Positions 1 through 7,610 of a stretch of DNA of 64,000 nucleotides are shown here, one piece after another. Every line of letters starts with the position of its first letter. Within the stretch, counting starts at the first letter, position 1. Source of the DNA: Paenibacillus cellulosilyticus (lineage in GTDB: Bacteria > Bacillota > Bacilli > Paenibacillales > Paenibacillaceae); the NCBI RefSeq assembly GCF_003182255.1, contig NZ_QGTQ01000006.1, forward strand, positions 62,001 through 126,000, read 5' to 3'. Under the pieces are notes generated by a model. That model was not told the DNA's origin and made no database searches. It was given only the letters and a program-made list of their open reading frames with translations. The translations under genes and the position numbers were made by a program.

Positions 1-31
1 GCTGTGTCGACAGCTGCTTCAGATGAATCAT
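1..31 (-). CDS. Start of the gene downstream of gerA (partial, cut by the window edge)
   Basis: An ATG at 29-31 on the minus strand overlaps the TGA stop of the GerA-family gene (ATGA overlap) and opens a frame beginning M-I-H-L-K-Q-L-S that runs off the left edge. A GGGAG stretch sits just upstream inside gerA. Germinant-receptor operons usually continue with a GerAB-type permease or a GerAC-type lipoprotein, so one of these is expected. Ten codons are too few to identify it. Confidence 0.4.
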   Translation of the reverse strand, partial: MIHLKQLSTQ

Positions 32-1467
32 TTCTCCCAGCCCCTTGGGTTACGAATTCTCACCTTATTGTTCGTCAAGCTTTCCTTTGCTCGTGTCCTT
101 AACCGCCAGATCGGTGCTCGGATTAAGGTGTCTCTCATCGATCCGCCGTTAAGTCCTGTATAGAAGTACGGTACACCCATCATATGCAAACGGGACAAAT
201 GAGCCAGTACGAATAGATAAGCCAGCTCTAATCCAATCAGTCCGAGGATCGCCGACATGAAGATAAACGGATAGGGCAGCAGACGTGCGGCACTGCTCAT
301 TTCATACGACGGAATAATGAAGGAAGCGATCCCTGTGAATGCCACGACAACGACCATTGTATTCGATACAAGATTTGATTGCACGACGACTGTACCGATA
401 ACGATACCGCCGACAACGCCGATCGTTTGACCAATCGGACTCGGCAATCGGATAGTCGCCTCTCTCAATATTTCAAGAATAAGCAGCATCGATACCGCTT
501 CAAGCACGGCCGGCATGGCAATGAACTGCATCGAGCTTTGTAAGGTCAGTGCGATCTCGAAAGGGAGAATACGTGGGTCAAATGTAACCATCGCGACATA
601 AGCGCCAGGCAAACTGATTGCAATAATGAAACAAAAGATACGTAAAATCCGAAACGTACTGCCCAGCAGCCAGTTGATCTGATAGTCATCTGGACTTTGG
701 AAGAAGGCCCAGAACGATACGGGCAAAATGAGACCGTCCGGTGAACCATTGGTCAAAATGGCGACTTTGCCATCCATCAAGTACGACCGTACTCGATCCG
801 GTCTTTCGGTGACTAGCATTTGCGGAAATAAGGAAAACGACTTTTCATCCATAAGCTCTTGAATGAAGCCTGGTGCTTCGATATAGTCAATGTCGATACT
901 CACTAATCGACGGTCCAGTTCCTTCACGATGTCCTCATTCACTATAGACTTCAAATAGAGAATGGCAATTTTCGTATTCGAACGTCGCCCTATGCGGTAG
1001 TACCTCACAACAAGATCAGGTGTCGCAATCAGCTTACGCATGAGATTAAGGTTCGTATCCAGATTCTCGATAAGCGCTTCGTTGGAGCCGCGCAAGACCC
1101 GTTCGTTCACGGGGATGTTAATCGAACGCTCCTTATTCATTGCCGTGCCGAATAGGTAAAGCGTCGCTTCCCCTTCCACTTGAACGATGGTCTTCCCTTC
1201 CATTAAAGCCATTGTCGCTTCAGCGAGCAGCTCTGTCTCAATTACGTGCAGAATGGGCACTGCTTGCCGCACGCTAACATCCTTATGAACCAATAAAGGC
1301 TGAATAATATGGTCCCGTACGATTGCGAATTCAATCATCGTATCGAGATAATACAGACGATATTGGCGCTCGCCTGCGGTTAGATCAGACGTCTGAAAGT
1401 CGGAGCTGTTAGACAAAAGCTTCTGAAATGATAGTGTATTATTCGCAACGGTCCGGTCGGATTTCAT
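28..1467 (-). CDS. GerA-family spore germination protein (GerAA/KA type)
   Basis: This is the A subunit of a Ger-type germinant receptor, which sits in the spore inner membrane and takes part in sensing small-molecule germinants. The protein is 479 residues. A soluble N-terminal half of about 270 residues contains the family block around DIDYIEAPGFIQELMDE and the LPVSFWAFFQSPDDY region, and is followed by about five hydrophobic membrane segments. The first ATG of the frame is 16 codons upstream, but an AAGGAG site lies 9 nt before the ATG at 1467 (product starting MKSDRTV), so that start is preferred. The stop overlaps the next gene, implying a gerA-type operon continuing past the left edge. 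The family call is secure; the germinant cannot be read. Confidence 0.9.
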   Translation of the reverse strand: MKSDRTVANNTLSFQKLLSNSSDFQTSDLTAGERQYRLYYLDTMIEFAIVRDHIIQPLLVHKDVSVRQAVPILHVIETELLAEATMALMEGKTIVQVEGEATLYLFGTAMNKERSINIPVNERVLRGSNEALIENLDTNLNLMRKLIATPDLVVRYYRIGRRSNTKIAILYLKSIVNEDIVKELDRRLVSIDIDYIEAPGFIQELMDEKSFSLFPQMLVTERPDRVRSYLMDGKVAILTNGSPDGLILPVSFWAFFQSPDDYQINWLLGSTFRILRIFCFIIAISLPGAYVAMVTFDPRILPFEIALTLQSSMQFIAMPAVLEAVSMLLILEILREATIRLPSPIGQTIGVVGGIVIGTVVVQSNLVSNTMVVVVAFTGIASFIIPSYEMSSAARLLPYPFIFMSAILGLIGLELAYLFVLAHLSRLHMMGVPYFYTGLNGGSMRDTLIRAPIWRLRTRAKESLTNNKVRIRNPRGWEK

Positions 1468-1555
1468 TATCGCATGCTCCTTTCTTGGTCTTTTAATCAC
1501 CGTTATTATTCCCAAGACAGGGCCCTATATCCAGTCGATGTTATGTAAAACAAAA

Positions 1556-1584
1556 CAGGTTGCCGATGCGTAATCGGCAACCTG
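1556..1584 (-). terminator. Rho-independent terminator after the alpha/beta hydrolase gene
   Basis: A perfect 12-bp stem, CAGGTTGCCGAT (1556-1567) with its complement at 1573-1584, is separated by a 5-nt loop. Read on the minus strand it is followed by a T-rich tract (TTTTGTTTTAC). It sits 12 bp past the hydrolase stop and separates that gene from gerA. Confidence 0.85.
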
Positions 1585-1595
1585 TTGACATATAT

Positions 1596-2378
1596 TCACT
1601 TAACAAACTGCTGCAGCAGTTGATTCAGCTTGTCGCGTTCACAATAGAATGAGCCGTGCCCGCTGTAATGAAATGGAATGAGCTGCGAATTTCGGATCTT
1701 CCGATGCATTTCTTCTGCTTGGCTGAAAGGTATGACTTTATCATGCGTGCCATGAACGATCAGCGTCGGCACATTGATTGTGCCTAAGTCTGCTTCGAGA
1801 TTGAATTCACTTAACATCTTAATAATCGCGGCTGTCGACCAGCCTGCTGCTTGCATCCCTGTCTGGAAGAACCAGTCGGCGAATGGCGGCGATATATATT
1901 GGAAGAAGAACATATCCGTTATGTCGCGCATCATCTTCGGCCGGTCGTTCAGGGATTCATTCAGCAATTGAGCAGCTGTCTGCTTCGTAAATCCAGTTGG
2001 CACAGCAGCATCGATCAGGATGAGATGGGACAGGCCGTAATTGTTGTTGCGCGAAGCGTATTTCACCGCGATTGCACCTCCGGTGGAATGCCCCGCGAGT
2101 GCGAAATTGGTCAGCTTTAACGCTTCAACCACCATGCGAATATCATCCGCGAGTCGATCCAGATTGTAGCCATGATACGGCTTATCCGAGTCGCCGAAGC
2201 CCCGCCAATCGATGCCGATGCAGCGGTAGCCTTTGGACGGAAGAACATTGAATTGATATTCAAATTGCTTATGGCTTAGCGGCCAGCCATGCAAGAACAC
2301 GATCGTTTTGCTGCCACCAGGATTCAAATCCTCCACGTACAGCTTCACACCAGGCTCGACATTCACATAATATCCCAC
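1596..2378 (-). CDS. Alpha/beta-fold hydrolase
   Basis: A 260-residue single-domain alpha/beta hydrolase. All catalytic elements are visible: oxyanion-hole motif HGW (residues 30-32), nucleophile elbow GHSTGG with Ser98, acid in VHGTHDKVIP (Asp near 213) and the base in YSGHGSF (His near 242). The family includes esterases, haloperoxidase-like enzymes and C-C hydrolases, and the substrate cannot be predicted from these motifs. There is no signal peptide, so it should be cytoplasmic. The start is a GTG at 2378 preceded by GGAGG with 7 nt spacing. It appears monocistronic, with its own terminator downstream. Confidence 0.85.
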   Translation of the reverse strand: MGYYVNVEPGVKLYVEDLNPGGSKTIVFLHGWPLSHKQFEYQFNVLPSKGYRCIGIDWRGFGDSDKPYHGYNLDRLADDIRMVVEALKLTNFALAGHSTGGAIAVKYASRNNNYGLSHLILIDAAVPTGFTKQTAAQLLNESLNDRPKMMRDITDMFFFQYISPPFADWFFQTGMQAAGWSTAAIIKMLSEFNLEADLGTINVPTLIVHGTHDKVIPFSQAEEMHRKIRNSQLIPFHYSGHGSFYCERDKLNQLLQQFVK

Positions 2379-2473
2379 TCGATTTCCTCCGTTCAGTCAT
2401 GCAGCATTCCTAGTCATGATACTCACCTAATGACTGGAGGGTGAATGCCTAAGTGTGATATGGATTAGTAAAA

Positions 2474-2494
2474 GAGCAGCCTTATCGGCTGCTC
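2474..2494 (-). terminator. Rho-independent terminator after the DUF2798 gene
   Basis: Stem GAGCAGCC (2474-2481) pairs with GGCTGCTC (2487-2494) around a 5-nt loop. On the minus strand it is followed by TTTTAC. It lies 8 bp beyond the DUF2798 stop codon. Confidence 0.75.
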
Positions 2495-2501
2495 CCTTCT
2501 A

Positions 2502-2981
2502 TTAACTGACCGCGCCTACTGCACCACGATTTTTAACCCATTTGCCAAAGACAAAACGTACAGTTGGTCCAACAATGAGCAGCTGCAGCGGCAACGCGAA
2601 TATAAAGTTGTAGAAATAGAGCGTAAAGTACGAACGGAAGAATGGTTCCCCGTTCAGGCCATTCGTAAGTAGTCCATACAGCGACATGAGCGTAACCATG
2701 CCGAGTACCATGCACAATGCAAGCGATACGATTACATACAACTTCTTCGACTTATCATAAGGCAGCGAGAAGGCTACTTTCTTCGCAACCGGTCCAACGA
2801 CGAAAGCTTCCAATAGGAAAGCAACGACAAAGCACAAGATGAGCTGCAGCAGAAACTCAACCGCATTCATCGAACCTAGTGCATCATGCCGAATCAGATT
2901 ATAAGTCATCATAAATACGACCATTCCGAAACACATCATCAATCCAAAAATCGCTTCTTCCTTCTTTGTTGTTGGCAACAT
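2502..2981 (-). CDS. DUF2798 family membrane protein
   Basis: A small integral membrane protein of about 159 residues with four hydrophobic helices arranged as two similar halves. Each half ends in a VVGPVAKKVAF / IVGPTVRFVF-like segment, the pattern seen in DUF2798 proteins. The N-terminal PTTKKEEAIFG block is also typical. Function is unknown. Three consecutive ATG codons lie at 2979-2987; a GAGAGG site immediately upstream gives the best spacing (6 nt) to the innermost one at 2981, and this agrees with where the family usually begins. It is monocistronic, with a terminator 8 bp downstream. Confidence 0.75.
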   Translation of the reverse strand: MLPTTKKEEAIFGLMMCFGMVVFMMTYNLIRHDALGSMNAVEFLLQLILCFVVAFLLEAFVVGPVAKKVAFSLPYDKSKKLYVIVSLALCMVLGMVTLMSLYGLLTNGLNGEPFFRSYFTLYFYNFIFALPLQLLIVGPTVRFVFGKWVKNRGAVGAVS

Positions 2982-3608
2982 CATCATCCTCTCTTGTTTA
3001 CCTTTGTAATTATAGAGATAAAAAATCGCGCTCATAAGTGAACATATTGTGAATTTTTGAGTGGAGCAGATTAACAATAATAACTTAAGTGTCTATCAAT
3101 CCGTAATATACTCGAGATATTAGACAAACTGTAGCCTATCTCCCCCAAATAGTTATGATGAATAAAATTTGGATAATTTATCCCTACTGAGATAATTGGT
3201 TTACATAATGTTTTTTACGTTAACTAACATTCCGATTCCCTCATTTATTCCTCAATGTATGAACACAATGCTGTTTAGAGCTAGATTTGGGCTTCCTCCT
3301 CAACCCGCTCATTTTTATCACGAATCGATTTCCCTCACCCCTCTTCTCTCCCCTATTTCGCTTCATAGACCCTATCCTTCACTTCATTAATTTTTGTCCT
3401 CGTTAAAAAGGATTTTGCCGATTTCTGGCGAATACATCTACCTTCTGAACTGCATTAAATCCACATTTAATGCGGTTAGTTTTTAAATCGATTATTTATT
3501 AACGCCGTGAGCACTATTGCGGTTCGTTCAACGCGGTTTTCGACCATTTTGTCCCATAAAGAGGGAATTTGTCACAGCAAGATTTTACATACCGAAAGGA
3601 AGAACAAC
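2982..3608. other. AT-rich intergenic region between DUF2798 and the recombinase
   Basis: About 600 bp without a convincing gene. The only long open frame (3196-3390, plus) has no ribosome site and reads as low-complexity P/S/H/F-rich protein. The region holds the upstream sequences of two divergent genes and one perfect hairpin at 3452-3473 (listed separately). Confidence 0.6.
3452..3473. repeat. Perfect 9-bp inverted repeat upstream of the recombinase
   Basis: GCATTAAAT (3452-3460) and ATTTAATGC (3465-3473) flank CCAC. It is followed on the plus strand by TTAGTTTTTAAAT. It could be a weak terminator for transcription entering the region, an operator, or a recombinase-related site. Position alone does not decide. 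Confidence 0.45.
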
Positions 3609-4523
3609 ATGAGTGCAATGGATAACCATGAAGAGCAATTAGATATGTTTTTGATTTGGCTCAAGGACCGCGGCTATTCGCAGGATACGCAGCATGGCTA
3701 CATGCACGACGTGCGTGCCTTTCTTCGCAGTCATCCCGATAAGCCGATCAACACGCTTCGCAAAATCGACGTGATGAGCCATCTCACCAAGGTTCGGATG
3801 AACGGTGCTGGCGACCGCGCTCGTAACCGATCCTTATCATCCATTCGACTGTTCTTCAAAGTTATGATTGAGTTCGAACAGCTGGAGACGAACCCAGCTA
3901 TGGACGTTCCGAAATCGAAGGTGGAGAAAAACAAAGTCCCCGCCTACATGGAGCCGGATGACTTGGGTAAGCTGCTTGAGGTTGTGGACAGTCGCTATCG
4001 CGTTAGAGATATTGCGATTTTGTCCCTTATGGCTTATTGCGGCCTTCGCGTCGGCGAAGTCCATCGATTGAACTTAAACGACTTTCAAGTGCAAGCCAGT
4101 CAGCTCGCCATATTGGGTAAAGGTCGCAAGTGGCGCTACATCCCCCTCCCTGCTTCCATCATTGGCTTGATGAACGATTGTCTTGCGGAACGCATTCAAC
4201 CTCGTCGCAATCAGGAAAATGCCTTCTTCGTCTCTCGACTCGGCCGTCGGATGTCGAAGCGCGCCATCCAGGACGTATGCGAGAAATCGCTTCAATCGTT
4301 TCGAGACCAGCATCCGGATTATCAGGACATGCCGCTGTCATCCCATAAGCTGCGCCACTCCTTCGCGACTAATCTGCTAGCGACGGGTCGAGTAGATCTG
4401 CGTACCTTACAAGAGCTGCTTGGCCATGAAGATATATCGACGACGCAGCTCTATACCCACGTTTCCGATCACGCGAAGAAGGAAGCGATGACTTCGATTC
4501 AGCCGCTGCTGCCTTCTTATTAA
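3609..4523 (+). CDS. Tyrosine recombinase / XerC-XerD-like integrase
   Basis: A 304-residue tyrosine recombinase, which cuts and rejoins DNA strands through a covalent 3'-phosphotyrosine. It has an N-terminal SAM-like core-binding domain (about residues 10-95) and a C-terminal catalytic domain. The active-site set is complete: Arg in GLRVGEV, Lys in LGKGRKWRYIPL, HxxR in SSHKLRHSFATN, His in LLGHEDIS and the nucleophile Tyr in TTQLYTHV. The ATG at 3609 is preceded by GAAAGGAAG about 7 nt away; the open frame extends 34 codons further upstream without a ribosome site. It stands alone, with no excisionase, phage or transposon genes nearby. It could be an accessory Xer protein or a relic of an integrated element. 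Confidence 0.9.
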   Translation: MSAMDNHEEQLDMFLIWLKDRGYSQDTQHGYMHDVRAFLRSHPDKPINTLRKIDVMSHLTKVRMNGAGDRARNRSLSSIRLFFKVMIEFEQLETNPAMDVPKSKVEKNKVPAYMEPDDLGKLLEVVDSRYRVRDIAILSLMAYCGLRVGEVHRLNLNDFQVQASQLAILGKGRKWRYIPLPASIIGLMNDCLAERIQPRRNQENAFFVSRLGRRMSKRAIQDVCEKSLQSFRDQHPDYQDMPLSSHKLRHSFATNLLATGRVDLRTLQELLGHEDISTTQLYTHVSDHAKKEAMTSIQPLLPSY

Positions 4524-4624
4524 ATAAAGCTGTCCTCCCCATCAGACAGCAATGGAATGGGATAAATTGCAATTCGAACGTAAGTTAACTTAATATATAT
4601 TATGTAAACTATTTAGTAATAAAC

Positions 4625-4646
4625 CAGCCGACCCTAAGGTCGGCTG
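4625..4646. terminator. Hairpin downstream of the recombinase
   Basis: CAGCCGACC (4625-4633) pairs perfectly with GGTCGGCTG (4638-4646) around a CTAA loop. The T-rich side (GGTTTATTAC) is on the minus strand and the plus-strand tail is poor, so it is a likely but weak terminator for the recombinase. Confidence 0.55.
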
Positions 4647-4744
4647 CTTATGTAAACAAGTTGACTTTTACAACTTTCATATGGTTCTATTTGTAAATTC
4701 CATCTATTTTCCCACTCTTTATCATTTCATCGTAAAAAAACAAA

Positions 4745-4765
4745 AAGCCGCATGCCATGCGGCTT
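4745..4765 (-). terminator. Rho-independent terminator after the alkene reductase gene
   Basis: AAGCCGCAT (4745-4753) pairs with ATGCGGCTT (4757-4765) around a 3-nt loop. On the minus strand it is followed by a long T run (TTTTTGTTTTTTT). It ends the OYE transcription unit. Confidence 0.85.
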
Positions 4766-4796
4766 CAATGTTATGAGCTATTTTAATCTACAAACA

Positions 4797-5837
4797 TTAA
4801 TAAAGAGTCTTAAGCGCTTCTGGAGTAAAAGGAATCAACTCATTCGTTCGTCCTTCTGCGATCTTAGCCACCCAAGCAGGGTCAACCAATAAAGCTCGCC
4901 CGATCGCTACTAGATCGAACTCATCCTTCTCGAACTTGTGAACCAGTCCCTCAACGCTTGTCGTGTTGGCGCCTTTCCCTTCCGTGAAGAACGACGAAAC
5001 GTCACTATCTAATCCGATCGAACCAACCGTTATCGTAGGTTTACCCGTAATCTGTTTCACCCAACCGGCAAGATTCAAATCCGAGCCTTCAAATTCAGGC
5101 TGCCAGAAGCGACGAGTCGAGCAGTGGAAAATATCGACTCCAGCATCAACTAACGGTTTCAGGAATTGCGTAAGCTCTTCCGGCGTGTTAGCTAACTTGG
5201 CGGCGTAATCTGATCCTTTCCATTGGGAGATGCGCAGTACAATGGGGAAATCAGGGCCGACGGCTTGACGGCTTGCTCGGATAACCTCTTCTGCGAACCG
5301 GGTGCGCGCAGCCAAACTGCCGCCGTAGCGATCGGTACGTTGATTCGTTCGTTCCCAGAAGAACTGGTCAATTAAGTATCCATGCGCGCCATGAAGTTCA
5401 ATGCCATCAAATCCTAGACGTTTGGCATCAGCTGCCGCTTGCGCAAATGCTTCGACTATCTGTTCAATCTCGGCTTCCGAATAATCATTAACGCTGCCTC
5501 GTGCCCCCATGTGCCAAATTTGCGGAATGATTTTCCCGCCAGCCGCATGCACTTCAGACACTACGTTCGCCCAGCCGTTTAATGCATCTTCCCCGTAGAA
5601 GTGCGGAACATCCTTCTGATTCGAAGAATCCGCATGCTGGATAACGGTTCCTTCCGTAATAATCAGGCCGACGTTATTCTCAGCTCTGCGACGATAATAA
5701 GCAGCCACATTGGCACCAGGTACGCCATTCGGAGACATGTTTCTCGTCATTGGAGCCATAACGGTACGGTTCTTCAAAGTAAGATTCCCCAATGTAAATG
5801 CAGTGAATAGCGGTTGAACAGATGTAGTCGTTGACAT
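4797..5837 (-). CDS. Old Yellow Enzyme family alkene reductase (NemA/OPR-like)
   Basis: An FMN-dependent NAD(P)H:flavin oxidoreductase of 346 residues that reduces activated C=C bonds of enones, quinones and nitro compounds. The N-terminal LTLKNRTVMAPMTRNMS block is the conserved OYE start. HGAHGYLIDQFF carries the usual substrate-binding residue pair, followed by the family motif RTDRYGGSLAARTRFA. The C-terminal VAIGRALLVDPAW contributes to FMN phosphate binding. The start ATG has AGGGAGG about 6 nt upstream. It lies directly downstream of a second OYE (namA) on the same strand and may be co-transcribed with it. It is distinct from namA: about 340 residues of the OPR/NemA branch rather than the YqjM branch. 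Confidence 0.9.
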   Translation of the reverse strand: MSTTTSVQPLFTAFTLGNLTLKNRTVMAPMTRNMSPNGVPGANVAAYYRRRAENNVGLIITEGTVIQHADSSNQKDVPHFYGEDALNGWANVVSEVHAAGGKIIPQIWHMGARGSVNDYSEAEIEQIVEAFAQAAADAKRLGFDGIELHGAHGYLIDQFFWERTNQRTDRYGGSLAARTRFAEEVIRASRQAVGPDFPIVLRISQWKGSDYAAKLANTPEELTQFLKPLVDAGVDIFHCSTRRFWQPEFEGSDLNLAGWVKQITGKPTITVGSIGLDSDVSSFFTEGKGANTTSVEGLVHKFEKDEFDLVAIGRALLVDPAWVAKIAEGRTNELIPFTPEALKTLY

Positions 5838-5880
5838 GTTAATCCTCCCTTAATTTAAGTAGTCATGGAATTTGATGTAC

Positions 5881-6903
5881 TTAAAATCCAAATTTATATG
5901 GTGTAGGAATTGTCGTTTCTTTTCTCAAACCTGCTGCTGCTTCCAATGTCCAATAAGGATTTCTGAGCATCCCTCTCCCCACTGCAACAAGATCGGCATC
6001 TACATTACCAATGACCGCATTCGCCAGAATCGGATCATCCAGTCTTCCCACTGCGATAACCGGAACTTCTAGCGCTTGCTTAATGGCGCGAGCTAGCGGC
6101 ACCTGATAACCAGCATGCGTTCCTGGTCTGCCAAATGCTGCAATTGGCCCTTCCCCGCCAGACGACACATCGAACATGTCTACCCCTGCTTGCTGGTATG
6201 CCTTCGCAAACTGAATGCTCTCTTCAATGTCATATCCGCCTTCAACGTATTCTTTGGCCGAAATACGCATCATGAGCGGCATGTCATCAGGCATTTCGGA
6301 TTTCGCCGCTTGAATAACCTCGCGGCCGAATCGTGTCAAATCTTGACCATATTCATCCTCACGTTTATTCGTCAGCGGAGAATGGAATTGATGAATCAAA
6401 TAGCCATGCGCGCCGTGTAATTGAATGGTGTCGACGCCGGCTGTCACTGCACGAGCTACTGCAGCCCGGAATTTCTCGACTTGCTCTTTAACCTCTTCAG
6501 TAGTAAGGGCGCGGGGCACTTTATATTTCTCATCAAAAGCGATCGCAGAAGGTGCAACGGGTACCGCGGCGTCCTCTGCTTTGCGTCCGGCATGCGCAAT
6601 TTGAATACCGACTTTGGCTCCATATTGATGGCAAGCATCAACAATTCGTTTCAGAGCAGGAATCTGCTCATCAGACCATAAGCCTAGATCAAAGTCAGAA
6701 ATACGACCATCCGGCTCAACATCAGTCATTTCGATGATGATTAAGCCCGCTCCACCAATCGCACGGCTGACATAATGCATATAATGCCAATCTGTCGCGA
6801 TACCATCCTTATTTTCAACTGAATATTGACACATTGGCGGCATAACCACTCGATTTTTTAATTCTAATCCTTTAAACGTATAGGAACTGAACAGATCTTG
6901 CAT
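5881..6903 (-). CDS. namA: NADPH dehydrogenase, YqjM-type Old Yellow Enzyme
   Basis: A 340-residue OYE homologue of the thermophilic-like YqjM/NamA branch, reducing electrophilic alkenes, quinones and nitro-esters with NADPH. The features seen are KNRVVMPPMCQYS (with the Cys characteristic of YqjM), HGAHGYLIHQFHSPLTNKR for substrate binding, and VAVGRGMLRNPYW near the C-terminus. The true start is the ATG at 6903 with GGAGAGGAG 8 nt upstream. The frame stays open another 36 codons upstream only because it reads through the palindromic operator there. It is preceded on the same strand by marR, with the operator between them, which suggests electrophile-responsive control. Confidence 0.92.
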   Translation of the reverse strand: MQDLFSSYTFKGLELKNRVVMPPMCQYSVENKDGIATDWHYMHYVSRAIGGAGLIIIEMTDVEPDGRISDFDLGLWSDEQIPALKRIVDACHQYGAKVGIQIAHAGRKAEDAAVPVAPSAIAFDEKYKVPRALTTEEVKEQVEKFRAAVARAVTAGVDTIQLHGAHGYLIHQFHSPLTNKREDEYGQDLTRFGREVIQAAKSEMPDDMPLMMRISAKEYVEGGYDIEESIQFAKAYQQAGVDMFDVSSGGEGPIAAFGRPGTHAGYQVPLARAIKQALEVPVIAVGRLDDPILANAVIGNVDADLVAVGRGMLRNPYWTLEAAAGLRKETTIPTPYKFGF

Positions 6904-6938
6904 CAAATGTGCTCCTCTCCAACCCTGAAACCCTCTAT

Positions 6939-6995
6939 ATATGCATGCACAAGCATGTATATGAACCGAACAAATAGATACATGCGCATGCATAT
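6939..6995. promoter_or_regulatory. Tandem palindromic operator between marR and namA
   Basis: Two inverted repeats share the half-site ATAYGCATGC (ATACATGC variant). Site A at 6939-6962 is ATATGCATGC, 4 nt, then GCATGTATAT. Site B at 6978-6995 is ATACATGC directly abutting GCATGCATAT. The sites lie 36 to 92 bp upstream of the namA start. The length and symmetry suit a dimeric winged-helix repressor; the adjacent MarR protein is the obvious candidate, which is an inference. Confidence 0.7.
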
Positions 6996-7049
6996 AAATT
7001 AACGCAATCATAAACAGATGTCAAGTCCCTTTCCAAGGGACCTCATCCA

Positions 7050-7511
7050 TTAGAACAGTTTCTGGATAATGCTTTGGAATTCATCCTGCAGACCTTCTCT
7101 TCGAAGCTCGGATTGAAGAACCTGATTAAAGGTTTCTAGTGCTTGCTGGAATTTGCTTTCACCGATTTCCGTAATTTGCGTGTAGATGCCTCTTCGGTCA
7201 TCCGCACACATATGTCGATGCAATGCGCCGCATTCCTTGGCCTCCATTCGTACGACAAGTCTGGAGGTCGCACTTTGGCTTAAACCTACCATTTCCTGTA
7301 ACGACTGAAGCCGTAATTTCTTTTCTTCACAATTCGAGATGTAATACAGCACAGAAAACTCCTTCAAAGACAAACCATATTCCTGCTGAAGGGCCTGTTC
7401 TAATTTATCGGAAATGCTGGAATAAAGCTGAGCTAAAGATAGCCATACTGTTATAGGTTCATTGTTTTTGTCCAATTGCCGCCACGCCCAATCTATACGA
7501 AGTATAAACAT
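7050..7511 (-). CDS. MarR family transcriptional regulator
   Basis: A 153-residue winged-helix repressor. The recognition-helix region MVGLSQSATSRLVVRMEAKE is followed by the wing-type DDRRGIYTQITEIGESKF, both typical of MarR. It is encoded just upstream of namA on the same strand. Cysteines occur at ISNCEEK, AKECGAL and HMCADD, so redox or electrophile sensing is possible, but no OhrR-type N-terminal Cys is evident. No good ribosome site precedes the ATG at 7511, and the best promoter lies only 12 nt from it. The message may therefore be nearly leaderless, or translation may begin at the in-frame TTG at codon 13. Confidence 0.85.
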   Translation of the reverse strand: MFILRIDWAWRQLDKNNEPITVWLSLAQLYSSISDKLEQALQQEYGLSLKEFSVLYYISNCEEKKLRLQSLQEMVGLSQSATSRLVVRMEAKECGALHRHMCADDRRGIYTQITEIGESKFQQALETFNQVLQSELRREGLQDEFQSIIQKLF

Positions 7512-7523
7512 ATCGATTACTTC

Positions 7524-7552
7524 ATTGTATCAATCAGAAGCTGAACGGTCAA
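7524..7552 (-). promoter_or_regulatory. Sigma-A-type promoter of marR
   Basis: On the minus strand TTGACC (7547-7552) and TACAAT (7524-7529) are separated by exactly 17 bp, one mismatch from consensus in each hexamer. The predicted start point falls only about 5 nt before the annotated ATG. Confidence 0.65.
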
Positions 7553-7577
7553 AAGCATATTGGTATATAAACAAAGA

Positions 7578-7598
7578 ATGCCGCATGATATGCGGCAT
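7578..7598 (-). terminator. Terminator after the doxX-oxidoreductase unit
   Basis: ATGCCGCAT (7578-7586) pairs with ATGCGGCAT (7590-7598) around GAT. On the minus strand it is followed by TCTTTGTTT. It lies 13 bp past the oxidoreductase stop. Confidence 0.75.
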
Positions 7599-7610
7599 CC
7601 ATCGCCTAAC

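Noticed and set aside
3196-3390. 64-codon plus-strand frame upstream of the recombinase
   Set aside because: No ribosome site; a P/S/H/F-rich product from AT-rich intergenic DNA.
6904-7011. N-terminal extension of namA by 36 codons
   Set aside because: The extension reads through the palindromic operator, has no ribosome site and is Cys/His-rich unlike NamA. GGAGAGGAG supports the ATG at 6903.
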